A stretch of DNA of 64,000 nucleotides from Bacillus sp. A301a_S52 (lineage in GTDB: Bacteria; Bacillota; Bacilli; Bacillales; Salisediminibacteriaceae). Below the pieces are notes generated by a model. The model saw nothing but the letters and a program-made list of their open reading frames with translations, searched no databases and was not told the DNA's origin. Below, in pieces: positions 8,690 through 17,758 of the stretch (the stretch's first letter is position 1; each line of letters opens with the position of its first letter). Location of the stretch: the NCBI GenBank assembly GCA_024701455.1, contig JABXYP010000001.1, positions 4,344,001 to 4,408,000 of the forward strand, read 5' to 3'. The position numbers and the translations under genes are program-made.

Positions 8690-9261
8690 GACGCAGATTA
8701 TCCCCTTATATAACCTTTATTTTTTTATCTAGATCAAACTCATAGCATAGACTTAATTAAGTCTATACAGTCATATATAAATTTCCGTGAAGCATCTTTG
8801 GCAGTTATGAGAACCATTGATTCTATTTTATCGTTTGCATTTGAACTTGTCATCTGAAGAGCAACAAGGATATCCGATGGTTAATCCCGTTGGATTTTCG
8901 TGAATAGATTTACTAACTATTTAAGTTACAGTTGGGAAAAGTCAGGTACTGTGACTTTTAAACGATAAGAAACAAAATTGATAAATAAGACACTTATTGA
9001 ACTTATATAGATGATGTTTGCATGTCTTTCCATGGGAAAACAAGGTGAAGTCTATTACTCTTTTACGTTAAGATAATCTTTTCCATCTAAGAGTGTTTGA
9101 AGTTGGAAAGGTAGATAAGTGGGTGTTTAAGCCTCTATATACTAAGTCAAAAATCAGTCAGAACAAAAGAGTTTTATGACTTCATACTAAAGATTACACA
9201 AAAAACTTACCTGAACAGTTGAAACTTTTTAATTAGACTTAACGTAAATTTACTAACTATT
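8690..9261. other. Gene-poor stretch of ~570 bases
   Basis: No convincing coding frame or RNA gene is visible. ATTTACTAACTATT occurs twice (near 8907 and 9248), flanking most of this segment. It may be a short direct repeat left by a deletion or excision, but this is speculative. Confidence 0.4.
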
Positions 9262-9534
9262 ATGATTGGAATGATAGCGATGGACATAAAGATATCAAAA
9301 AATGACACAAAGCTAACTATTAAGAGGCAATTAAGTAAAATTGAAGTACCATTATCTGAAATTACGGATGTGTTGAATGACGATACATATGGTGGTGAAG
9401 ATAAAAAGGCAATAAGAATTGGTTTTCCTTATGGACACACGGATAGGATTGTTATTAAAACAACCTCAGAAAGTTATATTGTTTTTACTAGTATTGGAGG
9501 CTTGAAAGAAAAGATATTATCTTTTATCGATTAA
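9262..9534 (+). CDS. SunI/YnzG-like PH-domain immunity protein
   Basis: This small protein contains LSKIEVPLSEITDVLNDDTY, IRIGFPYGHTDRIVIKT and YIVFTS. I recognise these as the pattern of the SunI/YnzG family (bacterial PH-like domain), whose founder SunI protects Bacillus subtilis against the lantibiotic-like glycopeptide sublancin. The start may be the ATG at 9262 or the one at 9280 (MDIKISKND); neither has a strong ribosome site. No bacteriocin precursor, glycosyltransferase or exporter is nearby, so it would be an orphan immunity gene or serve another purpose. Confidence 0.7.
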   Translation: MIGMIAMDIKISKNDTKLTIKRQLSKIEVPLSEITDVLNDDTYGGEDKKAIRIGFPYGHTDRIVIKTTSESYIVFTSIGGLKEKILSFID

Positions 9535-9809
9535 TATATTCAACAAACAGGCGCTGTTTTCCAGAGTATAATGGCTGTAATCTTTCAGTGGAGCGTTTTT
9601 ATACGTTCGAATAGCGCTTTAAGTAAACCAAAAGGAGATCGTCTAAATTACACGAACGGGGCAGTGCTCCTCTTTGTATGCTCACCAGAAAAAGTGATAT
9701 AACAGATTGAATATTATCTACTACCAGTAAATGCTGATTGAGTTTAATAAAAAAATGCTTCTACCGTTCAGGGTTGGATGTAAACTAACCTAAATTATTG
9801 GGACACTAT

Positions 9810-9862
9810 AAAACACCTTCGAAATGGTACACTTAAACAAAGTACTAATTCGGAGGTGTTTT
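9810..9862 (+). promoter_or_regulatory. Hairpin burying the orfA ribosome-binding site of IS element 2
   Basis: AAAACACCTTCGAA (9810-9823) pairs with TTCGGAGGTGTTTT (9849-9862), 13 of 14 positions plus a G-U. The second arm contains the orfA Shine-Dalgarno. Readthrough transcripts from outside would fold this stem and mask the site. This is a known strategy in insertion sequences for limiting transposase made from impinging transcription; its action here is inferred. Confidence 0.6.
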
Positions 9863-9865
9863 TGC

Positions 9866-10195
9866 ATGGGCAAAAACGTATATTCAAATGAGGTTAAGTG
9901 GGCAGTCGTGAAAGATAAGATGAGTGGGCAGTTTACTAATCGTGAGATCATGGAGAAGTATGGGATTAAAAATGTGTCCCAAATCAAAACGTGGATGAAG
10001 TGGTATCGTGAAAATCAGGTTCATCGATTCGATCAACCAATAGGAAAACAATATTCATATGGACATGGGCCTGATAGTTCAAGTGATGAAGAGAAAAAAG
10101 AACGCCAAATGAATCATTTAAAACAGGAAAATGACATCTTAAAAAAGTATTTGGAGATCGAAAAGGAGTTGAGAAAGAAATCGTCCTCCAACTAG
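9866..10195 (+). CDS. IS3-family transposase OrfA (helix-turn-helix)
   Basis: The start ATG at 9866 follows CGGAGGTG; the longer upstream reading is not supported. The helix-turn-helix segment is VVKDKMSGQFTNREIMEKYG and the C-terminus is an acidic/basic coiled coil (LKQENDILKKYLEIEKEL). The classic frameshift heptamer A_AAA_AAG lies at 10141-10147 in phase. The -1 frame after it reads KVFGDRKGVEKEIVLQ into orfB without a stop, so an OrfAB fusion is expected. Confidence 0.9.
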   Translation: MGKNVYSNEVKWAVVKDKMSGQFTNREIMEKYGIKNVSQIKTWMKWYRENQVHRFDQPIGKQYSYGHGPDSSSDEEKKERQMNHLKQENDILKKYLEIEKELRKKSSSN

Positions 10196-10221
10196 TCCAA
10201 ACTTTACGGGGAAAATATACA

Positions 10222-11028
10222 GTGTCAGCTATTTTATCAGCTTTAAATGTGTCCAGATCGACCTATTATCGCTGGGCATCTGCGCAACCAGTGGAGTTGT
10301 CTAAGGAAGAGGAAACGATTATTTACCTTTGCGAAAAAACAAAGTATCGATATGGTCACCGTAAAATCAAGGAGCTATTAAAACGTGATTACCAGATCAA
10401 ATTAAATCGCAATACCGTTCAACGGATCATGCAAGAACATCATCTTCAATGTAGAGTAAAGCAAAAAAGAAGGTGGAAATCTCAAGGGGAATCCGTCGTT
10501 ATCGCGCCAAACTTATTACAGCGAGAGTTTCATGCAAGTAAACCTAACGAAAAGTGGGTAACGGATATTACCTACATTCAATATGGTCCAGACACTTTAT
10601 ACTTATCAACGATTATAGACTTGTTTAATAATCAAATCGTGGCTTATAAGCTTTATACTCATCAACAAATCCCTTTGGTGATTGATACCTTAGATGAAGC
10701 ACTAGAAAAGCGAGGAAACCCCAAAGGAGTCATCATCCATTCAGATCAAGGAAGTGTCTATTCTTCTTATGCTTATCAAAATCGGATTAAAGAAAAGAAG
10801 TTAGTCAGTAGTATGTCACGCAGAGGAAACTGTTGGGACAACGCAGTCATTGAGTCCTTCCATTCGAACTTGAAATCAGAAGAAGTTCAGTATGTTAAAT
10901 TCAATTCTTTGTCTTTAGAAGAAGTCAAGGATCGTGTAGATCAATTTATGACGTATTATAACGAAGAGCGTATCCAAGAAAAGTTAGGCTACCGCACACC
11001 AATAAAGTTTGGTGATATGGCAGCCTAG
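10222..11028 (+). CDS. IS3-family transposase OrfB (DDE integrase catalytic part)
   Basis: The integrase core has its catalytic residues in KWVTDITYIQYG, IIHSDQGSVYSS and NAVIESFHSNLKSEE. The frame is intact and of normal length (268 residues from a nominal GTG). It is probably produced mainly as the OrfAB fusion through the A-rich slippery site in orfA. It ends in GDMAA, as does the OrfB of element 1 (SMAA), showing a common subgroup. Confidence 0.92.
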   Translation: MSAILSALNVSRSTYYRWASAQPVELSKEEETIIYLCEKTKYRYGHRKIKELLKRDYQIKLNRNTVQRIMQEHHLQCRVKQKRRWKSQGESVVIAPNLLQREFHASKPNEKWVTDITYIQYGPDTLYLSTIIDLFNNQIVAYKLYTHQQIPLVIDTLDEALEKRGNPKGVIIHSDQGSVYSSYAYQNRIKEKKLVSSMSRRGNCWDNAVIESFHSNLKSEEVQYVKFNSLSLEEVKDRVDQFMTYYNEERIQEKLGYRTPIKFGDMAA

Positions 11029-11223
11029 GAAGGTGTTTTATTACTGTCTCATATGACTAGGTCAGTCTAATGGTTAGGAGCTTTTATGGTCCACTGGCTT
11101 ATGTCTATTAGGACGATTATAAGGAGACCACTCATGTGATTATGACATTCCCAACCTCTCTTTTCCATGCAGTTTCAGCTTTCTTGTCTCTCCTGATAGT
11201 CCCCGATTTTTGAAGTTCACCCT

Positions 11224-11604
11224 TTAATTTGCTTTCTCTATTTCTCTTTTGATTTCTTCTATTCGTTTTTTTCCCCAATCATACATCATTTCCACAATTG
11301 GAAGTAATGTCATTCCCAACCCAGTCATTGAGTATTCCACTCTAGGTGGGACTTCTGGGTAAACCTCTCGATGCACAATGCCATCTTCCACCAATTCTTT
11401 TAATTGATTCGTCAATATTTTATGGGATATTTTTGGAAATAATCTTTGCAATTCAGTAAAGCGATGCGGTCCTTCAACACCTAAATGCCATAGAATTACA
11501 ACTTTCCACTTTCCACTGATAATCGATAAAGTAAGTTCTTTTTCACAGTTGTAATTTCCATTTATTATCTTCTCCTTAATTTCCTCTCTTAGTATATCCG
11601 ACAT
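11224..11604 (-). CDS. HxlR-family winged-helix transcriptional regulator
   Basis: The 126-residue protein shows the HxlR pattern: [52 protein letters not shown] and [10 protein letters not shown]. Cys20 lies at the N-terminal position that senses electrophiles or redox in several family members (YodB, HypR). It is divergent from the DJ-1 family gene 135 bases away and is the obvious candidate to control it, with GTTAC repeats in between as possible operator. Confidence 0.9.
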   Translation of the reverse strand: MSDILREEIKEKIINGNYNCEKELTLSIISGKWKVVILWHLGVEGPHRFTELQRLFPKISHKILTNQLKELVEDGIVHREVYPEVPPRVEYSMTGLGMTLLPIVEMMYDWGKKRIEEIKREIEKAN

Positions 11605-11629
11605 ATTTTCTACCTTCCTTTCATATAGT

Positions 11630-11651
11630 TACTTTAAAGTTACTCTGTAAC
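11630..11651. promoter_or_regulatory. Candidate HxlR operator
   Basis: In the divergent intergenic region GTTAC-TCT-GTAAC (11639-11651) is a perfect inverted repeat, and another AGTTAC lies 10 bases upstream. Position and symmetry suit a dimeric winged-helix regulator. The assignment is inference. Confidence 0.45.
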
Positions 11652-11739
11652 AAAAAAGTGCATTCTTCTCAAGATAACTATCAAGTTGTAATATTAATGT
11701 GTGAATTAAAGATAAACTATTTTAGGAGGAATAACAATC

Positions 11740-12258
11740 ATGAGTAAAAAGGCACTTTTAATCATACCACCCGACAGGTTTAATGAAGATGAATTATTTA
11801 AACCAAAAGAGGCACTTGAAAAAGCAGGAATTGAAGTAACAATTGCAAGCACAAAAACTGGAGAGGTTATTGGTGATTTTGAAGGAAAAGCAATTTCCGA
11901 AAAGGTCTTCTCCAACACTCCAGCAACCGATTTTGACGTTATTTCTGTCATTGGCGGTTCTGGCACCATTGATCATCTATGGGATAACGATGAAATATCC
12001 ACGTATTTAAAGAAAGCACACAATGATAAAATCCTTGTTGCTGGAATTTGTGCTGGTTCAGTCTCTGTTGTGAAAGCTGGGTTACTTAAAGATAGAGAAG
12101 CAACTTGCTACCCTGTTGACGTACAAAAAAACCAATTGAAAGAAAACAATGTAAAGTATGTTGAGAAACATGTTATTGCACATAGTGACGTTATCACAGG
12201 TGACGGCCCAGATGGCGCTGAGGAATTTGGAAAAGCACTAGTTGATGCAATAAACTAA
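11740..12258 (+). CDS. DJ-1/PfpI family protein
   Basis: The 172-residue protein is a single DJ-1/PfpI (class I glutamine amidotransferase-like) domain. The nucleophile elbow is AGICAGS with Cys104, and a glutamate typical of the family lies near residue 16. Members act as chaperone/deglycase-like stress proteins or proteases, and the activity here cannot be told from sequence. AGGAGG precedes the ATG. Divergence from an HxlR regulator suggests induction by reactive electrophiles or oxidants. Confidence 0.88.
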   Translation: MSKKALLIIPPDRFNEDELFKPKEALEKAGIEVTIASTKTGEVIGDFEGKAISEKVFSNTPATDFDVISVIGGSGTIDHLWDNDEISTYLKKAHNDKILVAGICAGSVSVVKAGLLKDREATCYPVDVQKNQLKENNVKYVEKHVIAHSDVITGDGPDGAEEFGKALVDAIN

Positions 12259-12262
12259 TTAG

Positions 12263-12312
12263 AAAGATGCTAAAAGCCTTTGGTGTTTACCAGAGGCTTT
12301 TAGCATCTTTTA
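12263..12312 (+). terminator. Rho-independent terminator of the DJ-1 gene
   Basis: A perfect 17-bp stem (AAAGATGCTAAAAGCCT at 12263-12279 with its complement at 12294-12310) lies 5 bases after the stop and is followed by TT-rich sequence. Confidence 0.9.
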
Positions 12313-12395
12313 ATCTTCTCATGTTTCTTATTTTATGTTAGTAAATAACTTGTCTATGCACTGATTATCGAGTACAATGCCGCCTCTCTTCTTTA

Positions 12396-12420
12396 TCACT
12401 ATTTGTGATACGGTTCTCCA
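12396..12420 (+). other. rlmH-type attachment site, distal copy (att3)
   Basis: ATTTGTGATACGGTTCTCC matches the 3' end of rlmH (35211-35229) at 15 of 16 core bases, in the same orientation. On the minus strand it encodes G-E-P-Y-H-K-stop (GGA GAA CCG TAT CAC AAA TAG), the rlmH C-terminus, with a CAC codon where resident rlmH has CAT. The likely crossover dinucleotide TC is at 12415-12416. Confidence 0.7.
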
Positions 12421-12549
12421 TAACCGGGAATAGCGGCCAGAGGGCTGCCAAATGCTTATTTGAATATTATTTTTTTTGACAATGACTTATGTGGAATAGA
12501 AAGTGTCCTCACATAAATTTGTCAAACTCAGCTTACCCCCTTAAACATC

Positions 12550-13122
12550 TTAATAATCGAGCAAACGTCCAAAATCATTCCATTGACCGTACATTTTATT
12601 TTCTCTTGTGTTCGTTATGAATTTGTCTAATCTACTCCTAAACAATTCCGGTTGATTCTTTGCGCTTTGTATCGTGTCGATCCGAACCCTTTTATAAAGA
12701 TTCGGAAACGCCCTGAAATGATCATGTACTCGCTGATCCTCTTTTATCTGCTGCTCGATCACTTCATCTATTCTAAATGATCGAGGATCCAAATCAGGCA
12801 AAACCCTCCTTCCTTCATCTGTCATCAATCCTAATTTTTCAAGACAGCGGACACGTTCTTTGTTCAATTCCGTCCATGAACTCTTTTTGCTCCTAGGAGA
12901 AAGCCTCTGCGCCAACTCTGTTTCAGACATTTTCTTTTTAACGCCATCGATCCATCCAAAGCACAGTGCTTCCTCGACAGCGTCCAAGTATAACACCCTC
13001 TCCTCGGGCATTGGCCTCATACAAACCAAGACCCAGCATGACCTTTCAGTCTTAGCATATTCCTGCAACCAAATCCTAAGATCTTTTTTCGACTTGGCTG
13101 GCAGCAACTTTTCAATTTCCAT
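12550..13122 (-). CDS. YdeI/OmpD-associated family protein
   Basis: The 190-residue protein has the family hallmarks AVEEALCFGWIDGVKKK, RLSPRSKKSSWTELNKERV and a C-terminal helical part (YdeI/OmpD-associated domain). The biochemical role of this family is not established; annotations mention bacteriocin protection. Its start overlaps the last 11 bases of the upstream VOC gene, so the two are translationally coupled. A divergent WYL regulator lies beyond the VOC gene. Confidence 0.82.
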   Translation of the reverse strand: MEIEKLLPAKSKKDLRIWLQEYAKTERSCWVLVCMRPMPEERVLYLDAVEEALCFGWIDGVKKKMSETELAQRLSPRSKKSSWTELNKERVRCLEKLGLMTDEGRRVLPDLDPRSFRIDEVIEQQIKEDQRVHDHFRAFPNLYKRVRIDTIQSAKNQPELFRSRLDKFITNTRENKMYGQWNDFGRLLDY

Positions 13123-13582
13123 GCCTGTTGGAAATCACTTGATCAAGAAACATATCGGCATCACAATTGAACTTCCAGCCAACCCCAAACCTATCCACCA
13201 GCATTCCAAAGCAGGAGGACCAGGGAGTATTGGATAATGGCATGATTACATGGCCATCAACCGACAGTTTATTAAAGTACCTCTCCAATTTTTGTTTATC
13301 CACATTGACTAAACTAATCCATACGTTGTTTCCTTTCACTAACTCACCTGTTACGTTCCTCATGGAAGTCAGCAAATCCGACATCATGATTTTCCCATCC
13401 GCGAATTCGATCGAAGACTCCATAATCATATTCAATTCATTTTCGGGCAGTGGGTAGCTTGGATCTTGAGGAAAGTCCTTATAATTCACCTTTTTTACTT
13501 CAGTTGCCTGAAGAGCTTCCGAATAAAATTCAATCGCTTGTTCGGCAACCCCATCAAAATTCAAATACGCAATAACATCCAT
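13112..13582 (-). CDS. VOC superfamily (PhnB/glyoxalase-like) protein
   Basis: The ATG at 13582 is chosen because AAGGAGG lies just upstream; an in-frame ATG further up lacks one. The sequence begins MDVIAYLNFDGVAEQAIEFY, typical of PhnB-like VOC proteins, and includes SSIEFADGKIMMSD and FGMLVDRFGVGWKFN. Such proteins are dimeric metalloenzymes, antibiotic-binding proteins or relatives without known substrate. It is the first gene of a two-gene operon with the YdeI-like gene and is divergent from the WYL regulator. Confidence 0.85.
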   Translation of the reverse strand: MDVIAYLNFDGVAEQAIEFYSEALQATEVKKVNYKDFPQDPSYPLPENELNMIMESSIEFADGKIMMSDLLTSMRNVTGELVKGNNVWISLVNVDKQKLERYFNKLSVDGHVIMPLSNTPWSSCFGMLVDRFGVGWKFNCDADMFLDQVISNRHGN

Positions 13583-13680
13583 CAAGCATAACCTCCTTCT
13601 TGTGATACGTGTAGTATAATAGAAAAAAGGTGACATCTGATTGTCACCGTTCTGAAATCATGTAGACAAAGAGGTAAATT

Positions 13681-14592
13681 ATGACCAAAATAGAGAGACT
13701 CATTTCGATTATCATGATATTGCTAAAAAAAGAGGTTGTATCTGCAAAGGAATTCTCACAACTATTCAATGTTTCCAAAAGGACGATCCTTCGCGATATG
13801 GAAACATTGAGCTTATCGAACATCCCCATTTACTCTGTTAATGGGGTAAAAGGCGGCTATCGTATAATGGATGAATACAAGGTGGATAAACGTCTTTTAA
13901 GCAACTCCGATTTAGAGAATATATTAACTGCGCTCGGCGGATTGGAACAAATCCTCCTTACTGATGAAGTTGAAAGTACTATAAATAAAATAGAAGCAAT
14001 GGTCAGTCCATTGTCTCTGAATCGCTCCATTCAAATGCCATTTTATGATTGGGAAGGTCGGTACGAGATTCTTGAAACCTTAAAGGCATGTCAAGAATCC
14101 ATTTTAAAGAAAAAGCTGATTTCGTTTGATTATACAGATAAAAATGGGACTGAAACGAATAGGATGATCGAGCCCTATGAGCTGCATTTTAGCGAATCAA
14201 GTTGGTACTTGAAAGGATTCTGTTTAAATCGACAGGAATATCGTACATTCAAATTATCTCGGATCGATCATATTACTGTGAAGGAACGTGCATTTCATCC
14301 TAGAGACGATTGGTCAGGGCAAGGGCATGAAGGAAGTTATCTACCGCAACTAGTGGCGATTAAGGCATGGATATCATCTAGCATAAGAGATCAAATCGTC
14401 GAACGGTATGGTCGAAGGAGTATTGAAAACCATAGTTCTGGCTCTTTATTAGCAACCATTTATGTCCCTCAAAACCATTCGGGATTTCAATTTTTAGCAA
14501 GCTTCGGCACTCACCTTAAAATTGTAGAGCCTAAAATCTATGTTGAAGAATTTCGAAATTACTTATATCAAATGATGGAGAACTATTCCTGA
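13681..14592 (+). CDS. YafY-type HTH/WYL-domain transcriptional regulator
   Basis: An N-terminal DeoR-like helix-turn-helix (SAKEFSQLFNVSKRTILRDM, residues ~20-40) is followed by a WYL domain (ISFDYTDKNG...RMIEPYELHFSESSWYLKGF) and a WCX-type C-terminal segment, 303 residues in total. Such proteins regulate neighbouring genes and often respond to ligands bound by the WYL domain. It is divergent from the VOC-YdeI operon, 98 bases away, and is its likely regulator. Confidence 0.88.
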   Translation: MTKIERLISIIMILLKKEVVSAKEFSQLFNVSKRTILRDMETLSLSNIPIYSVNGVKGGYRIMDEYKVDKRLLSNSDLENILTALGGLEQILLTDEVESTINKIEAMVSPLSLNRSIQMPFYDWEGRYEILETLKACQESILKKKLISFDYTDKNGTETNRMIEPYELHFSESSWYLKGFCLNRQEYRTFKLSRIDHITVKERAFHPRDDWSGQGHEGSYLPQLVAIKAWISSSIRDQIVERYGRRSIENHSSGSLLATIYVPQNHSGFQFLASFGTHLKIVEPKIYVEEFRNYLYQMMENYS

Positions 14593-14888
14593 TGAAGGTT
14601 TCGTCTCGGCAATACCAGTTCATCCCAGTGTTTTTTGGTGTAAGAGAATTTGCTTAACTGTCTATGGTAGAACAGCTCTTCAGCTTCCATAAGTTTTGAA
14701 TGGCACTTTAATCGTAGCTTGGTTTTTCTCCTATTCTTCAACAATGGCATATTTACTTCGCCCATTTATCATAAAAAAACTGGATCACCTAAAGCAAAAC
14801 CCTTTAAAACTTCATTGTAATTTCTTAAATCTCTAACTTGTTTAATGTTTGACATAATATCAAACTCTCTTCGTTGAATTTATTATTT

Positions 14889-16373
14889 CTATTTGTCATC
14901 TATTTCCCTCTCCCTTGTGAATAGTTGTAAAACTGCTAATATTGTTCTAATAAAGACAGATGTGACGAGTAGGCTTACAATAAACGGATCAATGAACCAT
15001 AAAATCAGTACCGAAATCTTGCTCAAAAGAAACGCTCCACTCACTAAAACAATGGACACGAGCACTTTTGATAAAAGAACTTTCTTATTTGAATACGTAG
15101 TAACTATTAACTCCTTCTTAATAAAAGCAGAAACTAAATTAACTATGACACTTAATGACCAACATAGAATCAATAATGAGAGAGCATACACCGTCGCCAT
15201 TACAGTATGCCTTAATTGATCAAATTGGCGTTCGATTCCAACGTTTGTATAGTACCAAGCACTAACTAATTCATTTATCAAACAAGTACCGTTATCTCCA
15301 TTCGTTAAAATAATAATCCCATTTCCTGTTTGTGGTTCCATCGAATAATGTGCCTTCCAACCGTTGTTACTTCCATCATGTGTAACGATTGTACTGTTAT
15401 TTACGTGGTTAATAAAATGACCTAATGCCGCCTCATCATTAATAAAGCTTTCAAAACCTCTAACTTCTAAAGTAGGGCTAAACATCTCTTGAACCGTGTC
15501 AGCTTCTAAAATCCCCGAGCTGTGAAAGCTATTGATTTCAGCAATGATAAACTTATTCATGTCTTCTATCGTTGTATAAAGTCCGGCAGCTGCTTTCTCG
15601 GTAAATATGTAGTTTGGTAACAAATGTAGTTTTACATCGTAAGCTTTCGCTGTCTTATCCTGGAGATGATCATCCCATTGAAAACTACTATTCTCCATTC
15701 CTAACGGTGTAAGAACAACTTCATTTAGATATGAATGAAAGTCTTCTCCTGTTACTTCTTCGATCATGAGTTGTAGTAAGTTATAACCTCCACCTGAATA
15801 GCTATACCGCGCTCCTGGTTCATTTTCTAATTCAACAGGTTTTGAACCACCACCAATCCCACTAAGTGATTGCTCTAAAGTAGGCAGCTGTGTATTGGAC
15901 TCGTAGCCAGGATAACCTCCACCGACAGATAGCCCTGATGTATGACTTAATAGCCTTCTCACTGTTATCGCTTTTTGGTCATATTCACTTTCAGGTAGCT
16001 GCCATCTTGTTATGTAATTCTCAATAGGATCATCTAAATTGATGAGACCATCCTCCACCAATTTCATTACACCAAGTGCTGTCACTGATTTAGAAATCGA
16101 AGCAACTTGAAACACAGTGTTCTGATCCACTTTCCTTTTAACGTCAATATCCGCATAACCGAACGTACCTATCCATGTAACTTGGCCATCTTCTAGCACA
16201 GAAATTGCTGCCCCAGGAATATTACATTTACTTAGTAATTTTTCAGTTTTTGTTTCTACGTCTTTAATCAATTTATCAAGATCGGTTGTTCTAGTTAGAT
16301 CGTTATGATTCAAAGAAAATGGAATAGTAGTGATGATTGCCAATATAAGAAAAATGATGGCTTTTCTTTTCAT
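14889..16373 (-). CDS. Membrane-anchored serine hydrolase, class C beta-lactamase/FmtA-like
   Basis: A signal peptide or N-terminal anchor (MKRKAIIFLILAIITTIPFS) is followed by a beta-lactamase-type catalytic domain. The SxxK motif is SISK (Ser92, Lys95) and a YSGGGYN segment lies near residue 192. The last ~110 residues form about three or four membrane helices, a common layout in FmtA-like esterases and D-aminopeptidase relatives. The 494-residue frame is complete and GGAGG precedes its ATG. It is probably a cell-surface hydrolase acting on teichoic acid esters, peptides or other envelope substrates; antibiotic resistance cannot be claimed. Confidence 0.85.
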   Translation of the reverse strand: MKRKAIIFLILAIITTIPFSLNHNDLTRTTDLDKLIKDVETKTEKLLSKCNIPGAAISVLEDGQVTWIGTFGYADIDVKRKVDQNTVFQVASISKSVTALGVMKLVEDGLINLDDPIENYITRWQLPESEYDQKAITVRRLLSHTSGLSVGGGYPGYESNTQLPTLEQSLSGIGGGSKPVELENEPGARYSYSGGGYNLLQLMIEEVTGEDFHSYLNEVVLTPLGMENSSFQWDDHLQDKTAKAYDVKLHLLPNYIFTEKAAAGLYTTIEDMNKFIIAEINSFHSSGILEADTVQEMFSPTLEVRGFESFINDEAALGHFINHVNNSTIVTHDGSNNGWKAHYSMEPQTGNGIIILTNGDNGTCLINELVSAWYYTNVGIERQFDQLRHTVMATVYALSLLILCWSLSVIVNLVSAFIKKELIVTTYSNKKVLLSKVLVSIVLVSGAFLLSKISVLILWFIDPFIVSLLVTSVFIRTILAVLQLFTREREIDDK

Positions 16374-17041
16374 AGATAACCTCCAAATTAGTCAAGATAT
16401 AAATATTTTATTACTGTTCTGCAAATTCCCCTTGTAATTTTCAAAAACGTCACAATTCGTTCATCATTTGTACGAATTCAAGATTCACTGTGACAACCCA
16501 AATTTTAAATAATGGATCAATCGTTATTGCTTTATGCTTTCTAATTAAGAAGAATAAAGTTTAATCTTAATTGTTTGTAGCGTAGTAAGAGTCTACTACG
16601 CTACAGTAATAAACTGTTTGTCATTCGATGGTTAATCTTAGTCAGAGCTTTGCTGTAACCAAAACCTCCTTAACCCGGTACAAGTCAAACCGTTATTTTG
16701 TCCCCCTAGGGACGTATCAAACAATGGGTGAGAACCTTGTCTTTTCTTCTTACAGTCTTAAATCTATTTATGTCTATTTTTATTCAATTAAACTGCTCTA
16801 TAGTTTAACATTAATTCCCTTTTTGTTGGTATAGAAAAAACATTCCTTCTTGAAGGAATGCTCACCTATAGTTTAATAAAAAAGGGACGTTCATTCCACA
16901 TTTGCGGAAGGGCATCCTGAAATATACAGAAATTATTAAGAACTTATTTAAAATCCATATTTTTAAAAGCCTCCAATAAGACACCACCCCCACACCTCTT
17001 TGATATAGTAGTTTTCTAAGTCTTCTATAGGAGGAACAAAT
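16374..17041. other. Long intergenic region with two perfect hairpins
   Basis: No convincing gene is present; a 68-codon frame at 16628 has no ribosome site or recognisable product. An 11-bp stem (GTAGCGTAGTA at 16577-16587 with TACTACGCTAC at 16594-16604) and a 9-bp stem (CATTCCTTC/GAAGGAATG, 16841-16860) stand out. The second is flanked by AAAAAA on its left, so it would terminate minus-strand transcripts. A ribosome site, AGGAGG, precedes the ABC gene. Confidence 0.6.
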
Positions 17042-17758
17042 ATGATTTTATCTTTAAAAAACCTATCAGTCACATACGGTACCAAAAAGGCTGTAGACAA
17101 CATTAGTTTTAGCATTCGACCTGGTGAGGTAATTGGCTTACTTGGGGCAAATGGTGCAGGGAAATCCTCTACGATTGCAGCGGTACTTGGTATTGAAAAG
17201 AGTAATTACGAAGAGCTCATAATGCTCGGGAAGTCACCAATTATCCATCGCAAGGAAGTCTTCCAAGAGGTGGGGGTACAGTTTCAAGAAACAAATTTCC
17301 AAGATAAATTAACAGTGCGTGAGGCATGCGAGCAATGGAAGTCGCTTTATAAGCACACTACTGATGTGCCTCTACTCTTAGAAACTTTTGGTTTAGTTGG
17401 GAAGGAAACACAACTTGTGAAATCTCTTTCAGGAGGAGAACGTCAACGCTTAGCAGTGCTGCTGGCATTGATATCTAATCCTAAGCTTGTTTTCCTGGAC
17501 GAGCTTACAACTGGATTAGATACTAGGGCACGCCGTATGCTTTGGAGGCAGCTGTTAGTTATGAAAGAAAATGGGCTGGCAATTGTCCTAACATCACACT
17601 ACATGGATGAGGTCGAAGCTTTATGTAATGAAATATTAATTTTAAAAGAAGGGCAAACGGTATTTCATGGCACAATCCAAGAGGCAATTCGTACAAGTGG
17701 GAAAGCGACACTAGAAGACGCGTACCTAAATTTTGCAGGTGAGGAGGACTGGGTATGA
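17042..17758 (+). CDS. ABC transporter ATP-binding protein (drug/ABC-2 exporter type)
   Basis: Walker A is GANGAGKSS (residues 35-43), the signature is LSGGERQR (129-136) and Walker B is LVFLDE (149-154), followed by the H-loop in LTSHYMDE. The 238-residue size and the adjacent ABC-2 permease fit a type V exporter of the CcmA/YbhF class for drugs, peptides or lipids. The ATG at 17042 follows AGGAGGA. The stop overlaps the permease start (ATGA-type), and a MerR-like regulator follows directly. Confidence 0.93.
   Translation: MILSLKNLSVTYGTKKAVDNISFSIRPGEVIGLLGANGAGKSSTIAAVLGIEKSNYEELIMLGKSPIIHRKEVFQEVGVQFQETNFQDKLTVREACEQWKSLYKHTTDVPLLLETFGLVGKETQLVKSLSGGERQRLAVLLALISNPKLVFLDELTTGLDTRARRMLWRQLLVMKENGLAIVLTSHYMDEVEALCNEILILKEGQTVFHGTIQEAIRTSGKATLEDAYLNFAGEEDWV

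Larger units (their letters stand above)
9781..11069 (+). mobile_element. IS3-family (IS150-type) insertion sequence, element 2
   Basis: Imperfect terminal inverted repeats are visible: TAAACTAACCTA at the left and the complement of TAGACTGACCTAG at the right. ATG occurs on both flanks (9778-9780 and 11070-11072), which fits a 3-bp target duplication. The element carries orfA and orfB with a programmed frameshift site and is complete. It is related to but clearly distinct from element 1. Confidence 0.88.

Noticed and set aside
13599..13608. TTGTGATACG, resembling the att core
   Set aside because: Only 10 bases match before diverging (TGTAG instead of GTTC); it does not encode the rlmH C-terminus and lies in a promoter region.
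14583..14765. 60-codon minus-strand frame after the WYL gene
   Set aside because: No ribosome site, overlaps the end of the WYL gene, unrecognisable basic sequence.
16628..16834. 68-codon plus-strand frame in the gap before the ABC operon
   Set aside because: No ribosome site or recognisable product; ends near hairpins.
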